A stretch of 52,777 nt of DNA from Planctomycetota bacterium. Its GTDB lineage: Bacteria; Planctomycetota; UBA8742; UBA2392. The notes beneath the pieces are model-generated. The model searched no databases, was not told the origin of the DNA, and saw only the letters and a program-made list of their open reading frames with translations. Within the stretch, counting starts at the first letter, position 1. Each line of letters opens with the position of its first letter. The DNA lies in assembly GCA_022071975.1 (NCBI GenBank), contig JAJVIO010000058.1, positions 40,155 to 92,931 of the forward strand, read 5' to 3'. Below are positions 45,501 through 51,903 of the stretch, piece after piece. The position numbers and the translations under genes were made by a program.

Positions 45501-46483
45501 GCCCCTTCGCCGTAACGCTCGCGGATGCCCTGTTCACACAGCTTGCGCAGGTACTGGGCATCGCTCAGGCCGTCGGGGCACTTGAACTCGGGCAGGTGGT
45601 AGCCCTCGTTCTTGAGGCTGACGTTGCAGCGCTGCGCGATTTCGACCGTGTGGCGCAGCACTTCCGGGTTGCGCGGGAACAGCGCCGCCATTTCGTCCGG
45701 TGACTTCAGGTAGAAGTCGGGGCCGTAATCGAGGCGGTTGGTGTCGCTGAGTTTGCGGCCGGTGTTGATGCACAGCAGGGCGTTGTGGGCCTCGTAATCG
45801 GTGGGGGCCAGGTAGTGCGAGTCATTGGTGAGCGCCACGCGCACGCCGGACTTTTCGGCCAGCTCGAACATGCGTGCGCTGACCAGGTCTTCCAGCTCGC
45901 CGGTGCGGGAGTCGCGGTGGGCCTGGATTTCGAGGAACAGGTTCTCGCGCCCGAAGATGTTTAGGTAGTCGTCGATCTTGCACAGGGCCTGCTGGGGGTC
46001 CTTGCTGCGCATGATGGCCTGGGGAACCTCGCCGCCCAGGCAGGCGGTGAGCGCGATCAGGCCTTCGCGGTGGGCGCTGAGAGTCGCGTAATCGACGCGC
46101 GGCTTGCGGTAGAAGCCTTCGGTGAAGCCCTTGCTGACCACCTTGCAGAGGTTGTGGTAGCCGGTTTCGTTTTCCGCCAGCAGCACCAGGTGGGCGTTTT
46201 CTTTCACGCCGCTGTCGCCGCCCGGGGCGCCGTCGAGCTCCGGGTTCCGCTTTTCGTGCATGTCGTAAGGCACGACGTAGATTTCACAGCCCACGATGGG
46301 CTTGATGCCCTGTTTGCCGCACTCGTTGACCAGGTCGATGATGCCGCACATGTTGCCGTGGTCAGTCAATGCCAGCGCGCCCATGCCGAGGCTTGCGGCG
46401 CGCTTGGCCAGGCCGGCGACGGTGGCGCCGCCGTCCAGGAAGCTGTAGTCGGAGTGAACGTGAAGGTGGACGAAATCGGTCAT
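42506..46483 (-). CDS. dnaE: DNA polymerase III subunit alpha
   Basis: A 1325-aa replicative polymerase of the C family. The N-terminal PHP domain opens with FVHLHVHSDYSFLDG and ALTDHGNMCG. The polymerase core has GPGRGSAAGAIVAYSLGIT and the catalytic MPDIDIDFCVERRGEVI, then GVHAAGVVIAD and the fingers/thumb motifs (YRPGPL, GYGFNKAHTVAYG-like near 44080). An HhH region and an OB-fold (ILGGLISGLQV) close the chain. It is longer than the E. coli protein (1160 aa), which is common outside Proteobacteria. ATG 46483 is preferred over 46504, because PHP starts directly after MTDF. It is transcribed with thpR. Confidence 0.96.
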   Translation of the reverse strand: MTDFVHLHVHSDYSFLDGGATVAGLAKRAASLGMGALALTDHGNMCGIIDLVNECGKQGIKPIVGCEIYVVPYDMHEKRNPELDGAPGGDSGVKENAHLVLLAENETGYHNLCKVVSKGFTEGFYRKPRVDYATLSAHREGLIALTACLGGEVPQAIMRSKDPQQALCKIDDYLNIFGRENLFLEIQAHRDSRTGELEDLVSARMFELAEKSGVRVALTNDSHYLAPTDYEAHNALLCINTGRKLSDTNRLDYGPDFYLKSPDEMAALFPRNPEVLRHTVEIAQRCNVSLKNEGYHLPEFKCPDGLSDAQYLRKLCEQGIRERYGEGALASGTPVRERLEFELDTIQRMGFNSYFLVVWDFIKWAKDRGIPVGPGRGSAAGAIVAYSLGITNLDPLRYNLLFERFLNPDRISMPDIDIDFCVERRGEVIEYVRKKYGEECVCQIGTFGKLLARAAIKDTGRVLDVSLKKVNELTKLVPVMQGKVKPLAKCLEEEPDFKAAYDNDTEIKNLVDKAMKLEGLNRGSGVHAAGVVIADKDVTNYLPLMRQEGNEKDEQGNKTYVIATQYSMNEVENQGLLKMDFLGLRNLTIMQKAVELIAKNGGPSIELDAVKAPADAPYRSLHTLDDPDTYKTLAAGDGFGVFQVESEGMCRLLQSIKPSTFEDISAVLAIYRPGPLSAGVDKDFAARKHGRVKVAMPGENEGIANPAAVEQLKKMLSDTYGTLIYQEQAMLMSRFLAGFTPGEADKLRKAIGKKKQDEMDKLRPKFIEGVDKQGYGKELGALLWSQIEGFGAYGFNKAHTVAYGLITYQTAWLKTHYPHEYYAALLTSMIGNNDKIVEYMRNIRAAGVKVTPPDINLSDAEFTAVDGQVVFGLSGMKGVGTKAVEKIIEARNRVGRFKGFMHFLDNIDLTAVNKATLESLIKGGTFDSLKLNRNSLLSGLEAALRLAAEGAADRARGQKGLFGAPAKAAEVDEHQRDLETLPDKPPFTEAERQRAEKETFGLYITSSPLDTHREIFERYAKNRASTLQQGDAGGAVILGGLISGLQVSTVRNENSRNFGRKMARFDLVDETGFTKVTVFPDVYDQLQQVIQEDAPVFVRGMLEWQGEDENATILVSKIIHVQDAEQEFAQDDSLRFDHEFKLFTSTTPDELPLLDEGATVRVGGAVAGLRKGKSKRGNDYATFNLTGPKGSFRVLLFGELAEQWVPRLKEGLALFAIGQAEADRDGRYAIKADELLPAASARARFTAGVCLTLTAGEINTELLGTLSELALNNQGSTPLYFKVLGEDGRPLELIEAGPTFRITPNKEFEEKITGLLAPDRIQYAS

Positions 46484-46550
46484 GGCGACAGTGTAGCCGT
46501 GCACGCGACACAGGAGCGGCGTGGGAAGATTGTGGACGCCCGGTCAGTGT

Positions 46551-46584
46551 GATTTTGGATTTTAGATTCTGGATTTTGGATTGG
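46551..46584. repeat. short tandem heptamer repeat, copy 1
   Basis: GATTTTG GATTTTA GATTCTG GATTTTG GATTGG lies between the dnaE start and the gspJ-like stop. The same heptamer recurs at 50484 and, inverted, at 50716. Confidence 0.8.
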
Positions 46585-46613
46585 CAGCTATGGGTAACTC
46601 AACGGCGCTCCAG

Positions 46614-47537
46614 CTAGCCGCCGGTGCCGCCGGTTCCACCAGTTCCCCCGGTGCCGCCCGTTCCACCAGTTCCCCCGGTGCCGCCCGTGCCGCCGTTGCC
46701 CGGTTGGGCCGGGGCGGGCGCCGCGGGAGCCTGGGCGCTGAACAGCTTGAACTTGTCATCCAGGGCCGGGAAATCGGGCAGGCGAACCAGTGTCTCGTAG
46801 ACCGCGTAGCGTTTCTTCAGCTTGCGGTTGTAGGCATCGATCGGCGTGGCATCGAGAATCAGCTCCACACGCACGGCGTAGGGCAGTCGGCCTTCTTCGT
46901 CGGCATCCCAGCTGTCGAGCTCGGTGCTTGAGCCGCGGGCGACGACTTCTTCCAGGGCCGTGGGGTCCAGGCTGCCGTCTTCCATTACGGCGTCGCGGGG
47001 CAGGTCGTAGTACCAGACGCGGAAGCTTACCACACGGTCGTGCATCTTGATGCCCAGGCCGCCTTCGTCCGGGCGCTTGTCCACGGAGAAGTCCTCGCGC
47101 CGGTACAGTGAATACAGGCCCTCGAGCGGGCTGCCGTCTGGGGCGTCGTTGGGCTTCACGTAGTAGCCGACCTCCGTGAGGTCGCTGGAGATGCCCTCAT
47201 AGCGCATGTAGCTGTCCACGGAGGTCACGAACCAGATCTCGTCGCTGGCGTCGTCGTCGCCGCCGTTGTGGTCGCCGACAAACCATGAGCCGTCGATCTC
47301 CACGTTTTCGTCGGGGCCGGTGGCCCACGCGTTGCGCAGGTCGCGGGCGATGGCGGCGATGATGTTCGGGCCCAGCCGGCGTGCGCACGACTCGGCCTCG
47401 ACCGAGATCTTGGCATCCACGGTGGCTGTCAAAATCATGCCCAGGCTGGTGACGATCAGCGCGGAAATCAGGATGGCGATCACGATCTCGATCATCGTGA
47501 AGCCCGCCCGTGCCTGGCTGAGGGTGCGCTGGCGCAT
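46614..47537 (-). CDS. type II pseudopilin, GspJ/PilW-like, with a Gly-Thr repeat tail
   Basis: A 307-aa prepilin-like protein. The prepilin peptidase site is RAGFTMIEIVIAILISALIV (cleavage after Gly, Glu at +5), followed by the N-terminal transmembrane helix. The position after the GspI-like gene and the larger size fit GspJ, a minor pseudopilin of the type II secretion tip. The C-terminus departs from the family: an Ala/Pro stretch leads into about nine GGT units encoded by a partly exact 27-base tandem repeat. Its ATG shares one base with the previous stop (TGATG). A GspK gene does not follow. GspJ is my best call, and PilW is the alternative. Confidence 0.78.
   Translation of the reverse strand: MRQRTLSQARAGFTMIEIVIAILISALIVTSLGMILTATVDAKISVEAESCARRLGPNIIAAIARDLRNAWATGPDENVEIDGSWFVGDHNGGDDDASDEIWFVTSVDSYMRYEGISSDLTEVGYYVKPNDAPDGSPLEGLYSLYRREDFSVDKRPDEGGLGIKMHDRVVSFRVWYYDLPRDAVMEDGSLDPTALEEVVARGSSTELDSWDADEEGRLPYAVRVELILDATPIDAYNRKLKKRYAVYETLVRLPDFPALDDKFKLFSAQAPAAPAPAQPGNGGTGGTGGTGGTGGTGGTGGTGGTGG
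46633..46686 (-). repeat. 27-bp tandem duplication encoding the GGT tail
   Basis: Two 27-base units beginning GTTCCACCAGTTCCCCCGG on the + strand start at 46633 and 46660. Each encodes (GGT)3 on the - strand. Slippage here would change tail length without a frameshift. Confidence 0.8.
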
Positions 47538-48187
47538 CAGTTGCCCGCCCCTTCCGCCGGCGCTTCTTCCTCGGCCGGCTCGGCCTCGAACAGGATGGCC
47601 GGGTCCACGTAGGTGACCAGCTTGATGGTGGGGCGCCCCTGCGGCGCTTCTTCGTCCGCGATCCCGGAGGGGCGCGGCTCGGGCAGGAACACGGTCAGCG
47701 TCACGCGCACCACGCGCGCGGCCGCCTTTTCGCGCGGGTCTGCTTCATCCGTCGGTTCGCCGCTTTCGTCCAGCGGCTGCTCCCAGGCGTCCAGGTCTTC
47801 CTGGGTGCCGATGAAATCCGGGCCGATGAAAATCAGTTCCTTGGTGCACTCCCACTCGAACTTTGAAAAGTTTGTGCGCTCGGTCCAGTTTTCGTTGATG
47901 CGCTCGTTGACGCGGTTCAGCCGGTCGTCGAACTCCGCGAAGTCGCCGTTCTCGTACAGCACCCAGGACTCTTCGTCCTCGGGGTCGGGAAGGTTCTGGC
48001 TCACCAGCTCGGCCATCTTCATTTCGGCCAGCCAGGCGCCGGTGTGCTGGTCGTCGCTGCGCAGGAACTGGTGCAACGTCTGGTTGCGCACCTGCAGCAG
48101 CGCCAGCATGAACACGCCCATGAACAGCACGGCCACCAGAACTTCGATCAGCGCGAAGCCGGTACGGTTGTGGCGAGACTGGGTCAT
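47537..48187 (-). CDS. type II pseudopilin, GspI/PilV-like
   Basis: A 216-aa minor pseudopilin. The prepilin site and first helix read TGFALIEVLVAVLFMGVFML (Gly at -1, Glu at +5). The rest is acidic and soluble, longer than typical GspI (about 125 aa), ending in a Glu/Ala-rich tail. Gene order G-G-H-I-J supports GspI; PilV is the alternative. The start overlaps the GspH-like stop by four bases (ATGA), and its stop shares a base with the next ATG, so the set is translationally coupled. Confidence 0.75.
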   Translation of the reverse strand: MTQSRHNRTGFALIEVLVAVLFMGVFMLALLQVRNQTLHQFLRSDDQHTGAWLAEMKMAELVSQNLPDPEDEESWVLYENGDFAEFDDRLNRVNERINENWTERTNFSKFEWECTKELIFIGPDFIGTQEDLDAWEQPLDESGEPTDEADPREKAAARVVRVTLTVFLPEPRPSGIADEEAPQGRPTIKLVTYVDPAILFEAEPAEEEAPAEGAGN

Positions 48188-48813
48188 TTCAGCCTCTCCG
48201 GGGGTTCGACCTCCAGCTCGCCGGGGTAGACCTCGGCCGCGCCGGTGAAGGGGTTGACCTCCACGGTGTAGAACTCGCCGTCCTCGTTGGTGAGGTAGAC
48301 CAGGTGCCAGTGGCTGCCGCCCGTGGGCATGAAGTCGATCTTGACCTCGGTATCGTTGGTGGTGGTGCCGTCACCAAAGGCGATGCGGTCGATCCACACT
48401 GCGTACACGCGCGAGCCGTCGCCACGGTTGCGGGTCGGCATGGGGTGGAAGCCGGTGGCGACGCGGGTTTCTTCCTCGTCGTCGGTGGCCTCGATCACGT
48501 CGCCTTCTTCGGCCTTGCGCGGCGCCCACACAAAGTACATCTGCTCGTCTTCATCCAGGCTGTAGACCACAGTGTATCGCTTGCCGTTGATGGCTGAGAG
48601 GGTGCGCACCTGCTGCAGGAAGCCGGCCAGGCTGCGGGCTTCGTCCTTCAGCTGCTCCTTGTTGCGGAAGGCGTAGTAGCCGCCCACCATCACGATCATG
48701 ATCAGCAGCCCCAGCAGCAGCACCACCATGGAAAGCTCGACCAGGGTGAAGCCGGCGTTCGCGGAACGGGCGGCCCGCAGGCCGCCCGCATGGTTGTAGC
48801 TGCTGATTCGCAC
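48184..48813 (-). CDS. type II pseudopilin, GspH-like
   Basis: A 209-aa pseudopilin with a long basic leader of about 20 residues before the cleavage motif AGFTLVELSMVVLLLGLLI. The fold after the helix is consistent with GspH, including an extended basic region and late beta strands. Its place between GspG-like and GspI-like genes matches the order of type II secretion operons. The preceding stop is 2 bases away. Confidence 0.78.
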   Translation of the reverse strand: MRISSYNHAGGLRAARSANAGFTLVELSMVVLLLGLLIMIVMVGGYYAFRNKEQLKDEARSLAGFLQQVRTLSAINGKRYTVVYSLDEDEQMYFVWAPRKAEEGDVIEATDDEEETRVATGFHPMPTRNRGDGSRVYAVWIDRIAFGDGTTTNDTEVKIDFMPTGGSHWHLVYLTNEDGEFYTVEVNPFTGAAEVYPGELEVEPPERLK

Positions 48814-48815
48814 GG

Positions 48816-49223
48816 TTACTGGGTTTCCGACTGCAGGCCAGACTCGGTGAAGACGATGTCTTTCTCGGGGCTTTCAGCGCCGCCTTCCGCCAGGTCCTTG
48901 CCCAGGCAGGTCAGCGTGAAGCCGCTATCAGTCAGCTCGTAGATGTAATCATCCTTGCTGAACGGGTCCTTGGGCAGGCCGCTCTTGAAGTAGCTTTCGG
49001 TCAGCGCCTCGAGCGAATCCGGGTAGGTGCTGTCGTGCTCCAGCGCGTACTGGTTGAGGGCCTTCTGGATTTCGCCCATTTCGGTCTGGGCCTTGGTCCA
49101 CTTGGCTTTGTCCGGCTTGTCGAGCACGAAGACGAACGCCATGGTCCCGATGATGCCCAGGATGACGATCACCACCATCAGTTCGACCAGCGTAAAGCCG
49201 CGCCTGTTCTTGCGTTGAGACAT
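48816..49223 (-). CDS. type II secretion major pseudopilin GspG-like (paralogue 2)
   Basis: A 135-aa protein with the cleavage motif RRGFTLVELMVVIVILGIIG and the GspG signature in the C-terminal half: LPKDPFSKDDYIYEL, the Ca-site region, and LTCLGKDLAEGG. The family consensus is DPWGNPYxY then SxGxDGxxGG, so the aromatic and Gly residues are partly replaced. It is a close paralogue of the gene at 49317-49721. The ribosome site upstream is AGGAGCAG. Confidence 0.88.
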   Translation of the reverse strand: MSQRKNRRGFTLVELMVVIVILGIIGTMAFVFVLDKPDKAKWTKAQTEMGEIQKALNQYALEHDSTYPDSLEALTESYFKSGLPKDPFSKDDYIYELTDSGFTLTCLGKDLAEGGAESPEKDIVFTESGLQSETQ

Positions 49224-49316
49224 GTAGCTGCTCCTGTATCCGCCGTGTCAGTTTACCGGCTGGATATGATACGCACCACCGGGGTGATCCGATGGCTTTT
49301 TCCCCGGTTTTCGAAG

Positions 49317-49721
49317 CTACTCGGCCGGCTCAAGTTGCCCTTTTTCATTGAACACGATGTCGCGGGCGTGCTTTTCCGTTCCACCTTCGACCTGGTCCGA
49401 TCCGAGGCAGATCAGCTGGAAGCCGGTCTCCGTGCGTTCGTAGTGGTACGGGTCCTTCGAGAATGGGTCCGTGGGCACGCGGTTGCCCGGGAAGTCGCCG
49501 GCGATGGCATCCAGGCTGTCCGGGAAGTCGCCGTCGTGGTTCAGGGACCAGTTCAGCAGAGCCTTCTGGACTTCCGCCATTTCCGTGCGGGCTGACTCCC
49601 ATTTAGCCGGTCCAACGTTCCCGGTTGCGTAGAAGAAACCGATGGTGCCGATGATCCCCAGAATCAGGATCACCACCATCAACTCAATCAGCGTGAAGCC
49701 ACGCCTGCGCGTGTCAGCCAT
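49317..49721 (-). CDS. type II secretion major pseudopilin GspG-like (paralogue 1)
   Basis: A 134-aa protein with the cleavage motif RRGFTLIELMVVILILGIIG and the GspG signature VPTDPFSKDPYHYE and LICLGSDQVEGG. ATG 49721 follows a clear ribosome site (AGGAGA) and gives a short basic leader, so the in-frame ATG at 49769 is not used. It shares domain layout and roughly half its residues with the next gene. In known systems a single GspG forms the pseudopilus shaft. A second copy may be a minor or alternative shaft subunit. It is the first pseudopilin in the set. Confidence 0.88.
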   Translation of the reverse strand: MADTRRRGFTLIELMVVILILGIIGTIGFFYATGNVGPAKWESARTEMAEVQKALLNWSLNHDGDFPDSLDAIAGDFPGNRVPTDPFSKDPYHYERTETGFQLICLGSDQVEGGTEKHARDIVFNEKGQLEPAE

Positions 49722-49818
49722 TGCAATCTCCTGAGGGTTGTTGCCCCGGCGTCCCGGGGCGAGATCCAATGGCCGGCCGTCAAATGGAACGCGCCAGCCT
49801 CAGTCTCGTTGGAACGGG

Positions 49819-50481
49819 TTAGTCGCCGCCGATGAAGTAGGCGATCACCAGCTGGATCACCAGCGCGTAGCGGCCCATGGCGGCCATGGTTTCCTGCATG
49901 GAGTCGCCGACGAAGTCCAGCCGCACACGCAGCACCAGGAAGGCGAACAGCAGGCCGTAGGGCAGGAACAGCAAGGTGTAACCCAGCCCGCGGTCCAGGT
50001 AGACGTGCTTGCGCGGCCTGGATTTCCAGGCCAGGAACACGGCGGCGCAGGTGATCACCAGCAGGCTCGGGTACCAGTGCACGAACAGCCAGAACGGGTG
50101 GCCCGGCGATTGCCAGCCGGTCTGCCGCGTCAGCCATTCCTGCAGCAGCCCGGCCGCCATGCAGGCGAGCGGCAGCACCACAAACAGGGCCAGGTTGACG
50201 TGACGGCCAAGGCGCTTCTTGATGCGGTCCTCACCCTTGTTGACGTACAGCCAGCCCACCAGGCTGGCCAGCAGCATGGCGACCATGGTGTAGACCGGCA
50301 GGCGTTCAGCGCGCAGGCCCAGAACGCCGTCCCAGGCCGAGTGGGGGATCAGCCACAGCAGCCCGTTGAGTGCCAGCAGGCCCATGCCGAACCAGCCGAC
50401 CCACCAGGCGCCCGCCTTGACGGAGTCGTCAAAGGCGCGCTTGCGGGCACGAAGGCTTCGGGCTGCGGAGCGGAGAGTCAT
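49819..50481 (-). CDS. multi-pass membrane protein of unknown function
   Basis: A 220-aa protein with about six hydrophobic segments near residues 27-47, 62-82, 97-117, 135-153, 168-190 and 205-219, and a basic N-terminus. I do not recognise a family. I looked for exosortase and CPBP (myxosortase-type) active-site patterns and found none convincing. It lies upstream of and on the same strand as the pseudopilins, 97 bases away. The ATG at 50481 is immediately preceded by a tandem heptamer repeat instead of a ribosome site, so the start may lie further in (Met33) or the repeat may have replaced the original leader. Confidence 0.65.
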   Translation of the reverse strand: MTLRSAARSLRARKRAFDDSVKAGAWWVGWFGMGLLALNGLLWLIPHSAWDGVLGLRAERLPVYTMVAMLLASLVGWLYVNKGEDRIKKRLGRHVNLALFVVLPLACMAAGLLQEWLTRQTGWQSPGHPFWLFVHWYPSLLVITCAAVFLAWKSRPRKHVYLDRGLGYTLLFLPYGLLFAFLVLRVRLDFVGDSMQETMAAMGRYALVIQLVIAYFIGGD

Positions 50482-50483
50482 GG

Positions 50484-50743
50484 GATTTTGGATTTTAGAT
50501 TTTGGATTTTGATTTGGGCGTGGCGGCTGCGGCCAACTTGCACGGGCTGGAACCTTACAGAATAGAGGTGCCGGGAAGAGTGAAGGCGTGAGGCGCGGGG
50601 CATGAGGCGTGAGTCAAGGCCCTCGCGGTTGCCCACGCCCGCCGCCTCATGCCTTGTGGCCTGCGCGCCTGCGGCTTCAATGACCGGGGAAGTGCGACCC
50701 GAGCCCCAAGGGGCTGAATCCAAAATCCAAAATCCGAAATCCC
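50484..50743. mobile_element. 260-bp interval bounded by inverted heptamer arrays (MITE-like candidate)
   Basis: The left end is GATTTTG GATTTTA GATTTTG GATTTTG (50484-50511) and the right end, on the + strand, AATCCAAAATCCAAAATCCG (50717-50736), its inverted counterpart. Inside, GGCATGAGGCG (50599-50609) and CGCCTCATGCC (50643-50653) form a perfect 11-base inverted repeat. The element abuts the ATG of the membrane protein on one side and the nuoE stop on the other. There is no coding capacity. Transposition is not demonstrated. Confidence 0.45.
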
Positions 50744-51268
50744 CTACGCCGTGTGGTGGCGGGCCGGGCACTGGTCGTTGCGCAGATCGTCAACGATCTC
50801 GTCCACCTTCTGCTGCGTCAGGTTTTCGTAGTACTCGCCCTGGTTCACCTGGGCGCAGGGCGCAGTGCCGCAGGAGCCCAGGCATTCAGCCTTGCGCAGT
50901 GTGAACTTGCCGTCGGGCGTGGTCTCACCGTTCTTGATGCCGAGCTTGTCGGACAGGTAGTCGAAGACCTTTTCGCTGCCGCGCAGGGCGCAGGGCAGGG
51001 TGGAACACACGTAGATGATGTACTTGCCGTCGGTGTCGCGGCGGAAGGTGCTGTAGAAGCTGACCACGCCCCACACCTTGGCCGGCGGCATGCCGATGGC
51101 GTCGGCCACCTGCTCGCAGACGTGGGGGTTGATGAAACCCACTTCGCGCTCGGCGATGCGCAGGGCTGTAAGCAGGGCGCCGTCCGGCTGGGGGAAGCGC
51201 TTGGTCAATGCCTTGATGGCCTCAACGGTGTCAGGCTTCAGGCTGGTGTTTACGGTCTCGGTCGTCAT
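50744..51268 (-). CDS. nuoE: NADH-quinone oxidoreductase subunit E
   Basis: A 174-aa thioredoxin-fold subunit of complex I that binds one [2Fe-2S] cluster (N1a). The four ligands are visible: CSTLPC (two Cys) and CLGSCGTAPC (two of its Cys). The N-terminal helical part (IAEREVGFINPHVCEQVADAIGMPPAKVWGVVSFY) is typical. It passes electrons beside NuoF during NADH oxidation. It lies downstream of nuoD with two small genes between. nuoF is not downstream, as it would be in a standard order; the 260-bp heptamer interval follows the stop. Confidence 0.95.
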   Translation of the reverse strand: MTTETVNTSLKPDTVEAIKALTKRFPQPDGALLTALRIAEREVGFINPHVCEQVADAIGMPPAKVWGVVSFYSTFRRDTDGKYIIYVCSTLPCALRGSEKVFDYLSDKLGIKNGETTPDGKFTLRKAECLGSCGTAPCAQVNQGEYYENLTQQKVDEIVDDLRNDQCPARHHTA

Positions 51269-51309
51269 GTTGCAGCGGTTTTAGCAGTGGAAGCCGCCAT
51301 GGGAAGGCT

Positions 51310-51504
51310 CTAGGTCTCGCCGTAGGCCTTCAACAGCTCAAGAATCTCTTCTCGCGAACGCGGGGCTTTCGACCTCCCGCCGCGCCGAGGCGTGGAGGGG
51401 CGAACCACGACCTCCAGTTCACCTTGATCGTTGATGCGAGTGTACGTGACGGATGGCTCACGTTCGTCGTTCATCGAATCTTTTGGGTTGCGTGGAGAAA
51501 TCAT
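51310..51504 (-). CDS. small conserved-looking protein in the nuo operon, unknown function
   Basis: A 64-aa basic protein (MISPRNPKDSMNDEREPS at the start, EEILELLKAYGET at the end) with no transmembrane segment or known motif. ATG 51504 lies one base from the preceding stop, so it is coupled to the upstream gene; ATG 51474 is an alternative start. The last third looks like a short helix. I cannot assign a function. Confidence 0.5.
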   Translation of the reverse strand: MISPRNPKDSMNDEREPSVTYTRINDQGELEVVVRPSTPRRGGRSKAPRSREEILELLKAYGET

Positions 51505-51505
51505 G

Positions 51506-51901
51506 TCAGCTCTGCCTAACTCTGATTGCGCCGGTCTCAATGATCTCGCCGTTCTCCAGCACCCGGATTTCGTAGATTCCCGGGTGCGGGAACCGGACGT
51601 CTTTGGTGCGAAACCGAATCCACTCCCTGCGCAGCGGCGGAGCCGCCGCAATTTCTACCATATCATACCAGACGACCGCATTTGCGGCATCGTCCAGCTC
51701 CATGCGGAAGTCCACGAGTTCCAGGTCGATGTCGGTCGCACCAACACCTCGAAGGTCTTTCAGGCCGACCATCACATCGAAGCCGGGATGCACAGCAGGG
51801 AACTCATCGAAGAAGAGCTCATCGAACGCGTTGACCAGCGTCCACATGCCTCTCGACAGAACCGCAGTGTCACACGTTACGAGTGCGAACACCTGCGCCA
51901 T
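51506..51901 (-). CDS. DUF6941-like protein, inserted between nuoD and nuoE
   Basis: A 131-aa soluble protein beginning MAQVFALVTCDTAVLSRGMW and rich in beta-strand-like segments (FDVMVGLKD, IDLELVDFRMELDD, GIYEIRVLENGEII). The opening pattern resembles DUF6941 proteins of unknown function; this family call is from memory. ATG 51901 lies three bases from the nuoD stop, so it is translationally coupled to complex I genes. It has no signal peptide, cofactor motif or Cys cluster. Confidence 0.6.
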   Translation of the reverse strand: MAQVFALVTCDTAVLSRGMWTLVNAFDELFFDEFPAVHPGFDVMVGLKDLRGVGATDIDLELVDFRMELDDAANAVVWYDMVEIAAAPPLRREWIRFRTKDVRFPHPGIYEIRVLENGEIIETGAIRVRQS

Positions 51902-51903
51902 CG

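Noticed and set aside
49278-49308. ACCGGGG...CCCCGGT hairpin between the two gspG-like genes
   Set aside because: It has no T-run on the - strand, where the genes are, so I do not call it a terminator.
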